From contig NZ_JAGLEJ010000026.1 of assembly GCF_023145115.1 (NCBI RefSeq), forward strand, positions 1 through 50,159: a DNA stretch of 50,159 nucleotides, read 5' to 3'. Positions 48,416-50,159 of this stretch are shown here, piece after piece. Source of the stretch: Algiphilus sp. GTDB taxonomy: Bacteria; Pseudomonadota; Gammaproteobacteria; Nevskiales; Nevskiaceae. Within the stretch, counting starts at the first letter, position 1; each line of letters starts with the position of its first letter. Both the position numbers and the translations under genes were made by a program. The notes beneath the pieces were generated by a model. That model was not told where the DNA came from and did no database searches. It saw nothing but the letters and a program-made list of their open reading frames with translations.

Positions 48416-48705
48416 TCCCGGCCCTGGTGCTCATGCTCGTCGGCACGGCGGTGCTGGCGTCCGCCCAGCGCAGCGAGCGGCGCCGCATCGGGTACCCGGC
48501 GCTGACGTCCGCAGCGACGCACGCGCGGCGTGCCACCGGGCTGGTGGCGCTCGCCGCGGCACTGGCCGCCGCGACCATGGCGCTCGGCCCGGCCTTCGCC
48601 CTGTTGTTCTGGCTGCTGGGCACCGGGATCTGCGGCATGACGGTCGCCGTCGCCCACGGTCTGCGCGTGCGACGCACCGGCGGCATGGCCCGCCTCCGCC
48701 ACTGA
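48412..48705 (+). CDS. DUF3325-like small membrane protein
   Basis: A 97-residue inner-membrane protein with three hydrophobic helices (IPALVLMLVGTAVLAS, ATGLVALAAALAAATMALG, FALLFWLLGTGICGMTVAVA). It matches DUF3325 in size and position after a PepSY-TM gene. In related genomes the DUF3649-PepSY-DUF3325 triplet sits beside ferric-siderophore receptors. The GTG start overlaps the preceding stop (GTGA), so all three are translated together. Confidence 0.75.
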   Translation: MIPALVLMLVGTAVLASAQRSERRRIGYPALTSAATHARRATGLVALAAALAAATMALGPAFALLFWLLGTGICGMTVAVAHGLRVRRTGGMARLRH

Positions 48706-48745
48706 GCCGACCGGACCGCGCCGGCGCTTCCGCGCGCGGCCGACG

Positions 48746-49500
48746 CTACCAGCGCCCGCCGAGCAGCACCTGCAGGCCGTCGACGCGCAGATCGGCGCCG
48801 TCGCCATCGGCTTCGGAGAAGCGGTAGTCGCGCAGCTGCCAGCCCACGCCGATGCGCAGATGCTGTCGCGGCGAGGGATGCATCCAGAGCACGCCGCGCA
48901 GATCGAACACGCGGTCGCTGTCGTGCGCGACATAGTGCCCGCGCCCCTCGAAGCGCAGACGCCCGGCGCCGATGCCGAGTCCGAGATGCGCCATCGGGAA
49001 GGTGCGCGACACCGCCTGGCGCTCGCGCGTGATGCCCTGGAGCGGCGCATCCTCGACGTAGAGGACATCGCCACTGACGTGCCGGAGCGCGACGCCGGGC
49101 GCCACGCGCAGCCAGCCCAGCCGGAAGGTGCGACGCAGCGCCACCAGGCCGTCGTCCGCACGCACGCGCGTGTCGAGCGTGCCGCGGTTGGCGATCAGCG
49201 TCAGGTCGCCGATGGCGAGGTCGCGATCGACCTCCGTGCTGCCGCTCGCGCCGAGCCGCGCATACTCGAACAGGAGTTCGGGCCGCCCCGGAATGCCCAG
49301 CGTGACGGTGGCCTCGGCGATGACGTTGTCATCGCTGTCGAGCGCCAGGTCGCGGCCGACCGCCAGCCGCTCGCCGTTGTCGAGCGTACCCTCCAGCTGG
49401 GTCCACCAGAACGCGCCGCCGACGTTCAGATCGGCACGCTCGGCGGCGACCGGCGCGGCGCTGACTGTCAGCATCAGCGCCACGGTCGCACGCAGGCGCA

Positions 49501-49501
<1 letters not shown>
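48746..49501 (-). CDS. Predicted outer-membrane protein of unknown function
   Basis: A 251-residue protein with a signal peptide (MRLRATVALMLTVSAAPVAA). Alternating strands such as DLNVGGAFWWTQLEGTLDNG, LLFEYARLGASGSTEVDRD, LRHVSGDVLYVEDAPLQG and LRIGVGWQLRDYRFSEADG predict a small beta-barrel. The C-terminus LQVLLGGRW ends in an aromatic residue, as barrel proteins do. I recognise no specific family, although it resembles small barrel families with an early aromatic strand. The ATG shares one base with the rpoD stop (TGATG), so translation is coupled to the sigma factor. Confidence 0.75.

Positions 49502-50159
<658 letters not shown>

Noticed and set aside
45550..48705. A 1051-codon plus-strand frame
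   Set aside because: Most of it is antisense to the exported hydrolase or out of frame with PepSY; only the final 97 codons (DUF3325-like) look real.

Overview
The window is very GC-rich DNA with strong G/C preference at third codon positions. Its housekeeping genes point to a gammaproteobacterium: the sigma-70 gene rpoD, hrpB, sbcB, leuS followed by lptE, mltF, a ppx/gppA phosphatase and yhhN. The paired DUF1302/DUF1329 genes, a stand-alone isovaleryl-CoA dehydrogenase and a PrpE-type acyl-CoA synthetase suggest an aerobic lipid- or hydrocarbon-using lineage, perhaps Nevskiales/Algiphilus-like. That placement is inference, not a database result.

Layout, left to right. 1-360: a degenerate copy of a dispersed hairpin element, then tRNA-Tyr with an intrinsic terminator (minus). 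434-4834: hrpB (minus), divergent from a three-gene operon of two unknown single-pass membrane proteins and a TesB-type thioesterase, closed by a strong terminator. 4878-7083: a membrane-anchored alpha/beta hydrolase facing a delta-9-type desaturase. 7223-15892: a long co-directional, mostly overlapping run: TetR regulator with a palindromic site, TolC-like protein, lipoprotein adaptor, RND pump, zinc-ribbon methyltransferase, ADP-ribosylglycohydrolase and formamidase-like amidase. 16009-21444: a PhoX-like exported phosphatase with terminator, lysoplasmalogenase-like YhhN (minus), then an unknown exported helical protein, a PiuC/PKHX dioxygenase and a pirin. 21484-24692: a second dispersed hairpin element, an atypical amidohydrolase divergent from a MarR regulator across a perfect palindrome, an exported protein with four exact 30-residue repeats, and an MscS channel.

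24818-31429: exonuclease I, acyl-CoA synthetase, isovaleryl-CoA dehydrogenase (minus), a TetR and a WYL regulator, and a doubtful tail-anchored small protein. 31431-32306 is the most unusual stretch. It holds three tandem ~160 bp copies of the hairpin element, a duplicated tRNA-Ser promoter plus 5' end, a fourth set of hairpins whose stem has changed with pairing kept, the intact tRNA-Ser(CGA), and T-arm-like fragments after it. 32471-39690: mltF, a [2Fe-2S] protein coupled to a DUF481 barrel, a GlcF-like Fe-S protein, lptE and leuS. 39720-44681: DUF1329, DUF1302 and Ppx/GppA (all minus). 44815-48705: two tandem monoheme cytochromes c, an exported alpha/beta hydrolase (minus), and an overlapping DUF3649-PepSY-DUF3325 set typical of iron-uptake loci. 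48746-50159: a predicted outer-membrane protein overlapping the end of rpoD, which runs off the right edge.

There is no prophage, integrase, transposase, CRISPR array or recognisable defence island. The best candidate for something undescribed is the structured repeat family: its stems differ between copies yet stay paired, and one cluster is entangled with duplicated pieces of a tRNA-Ser gene.
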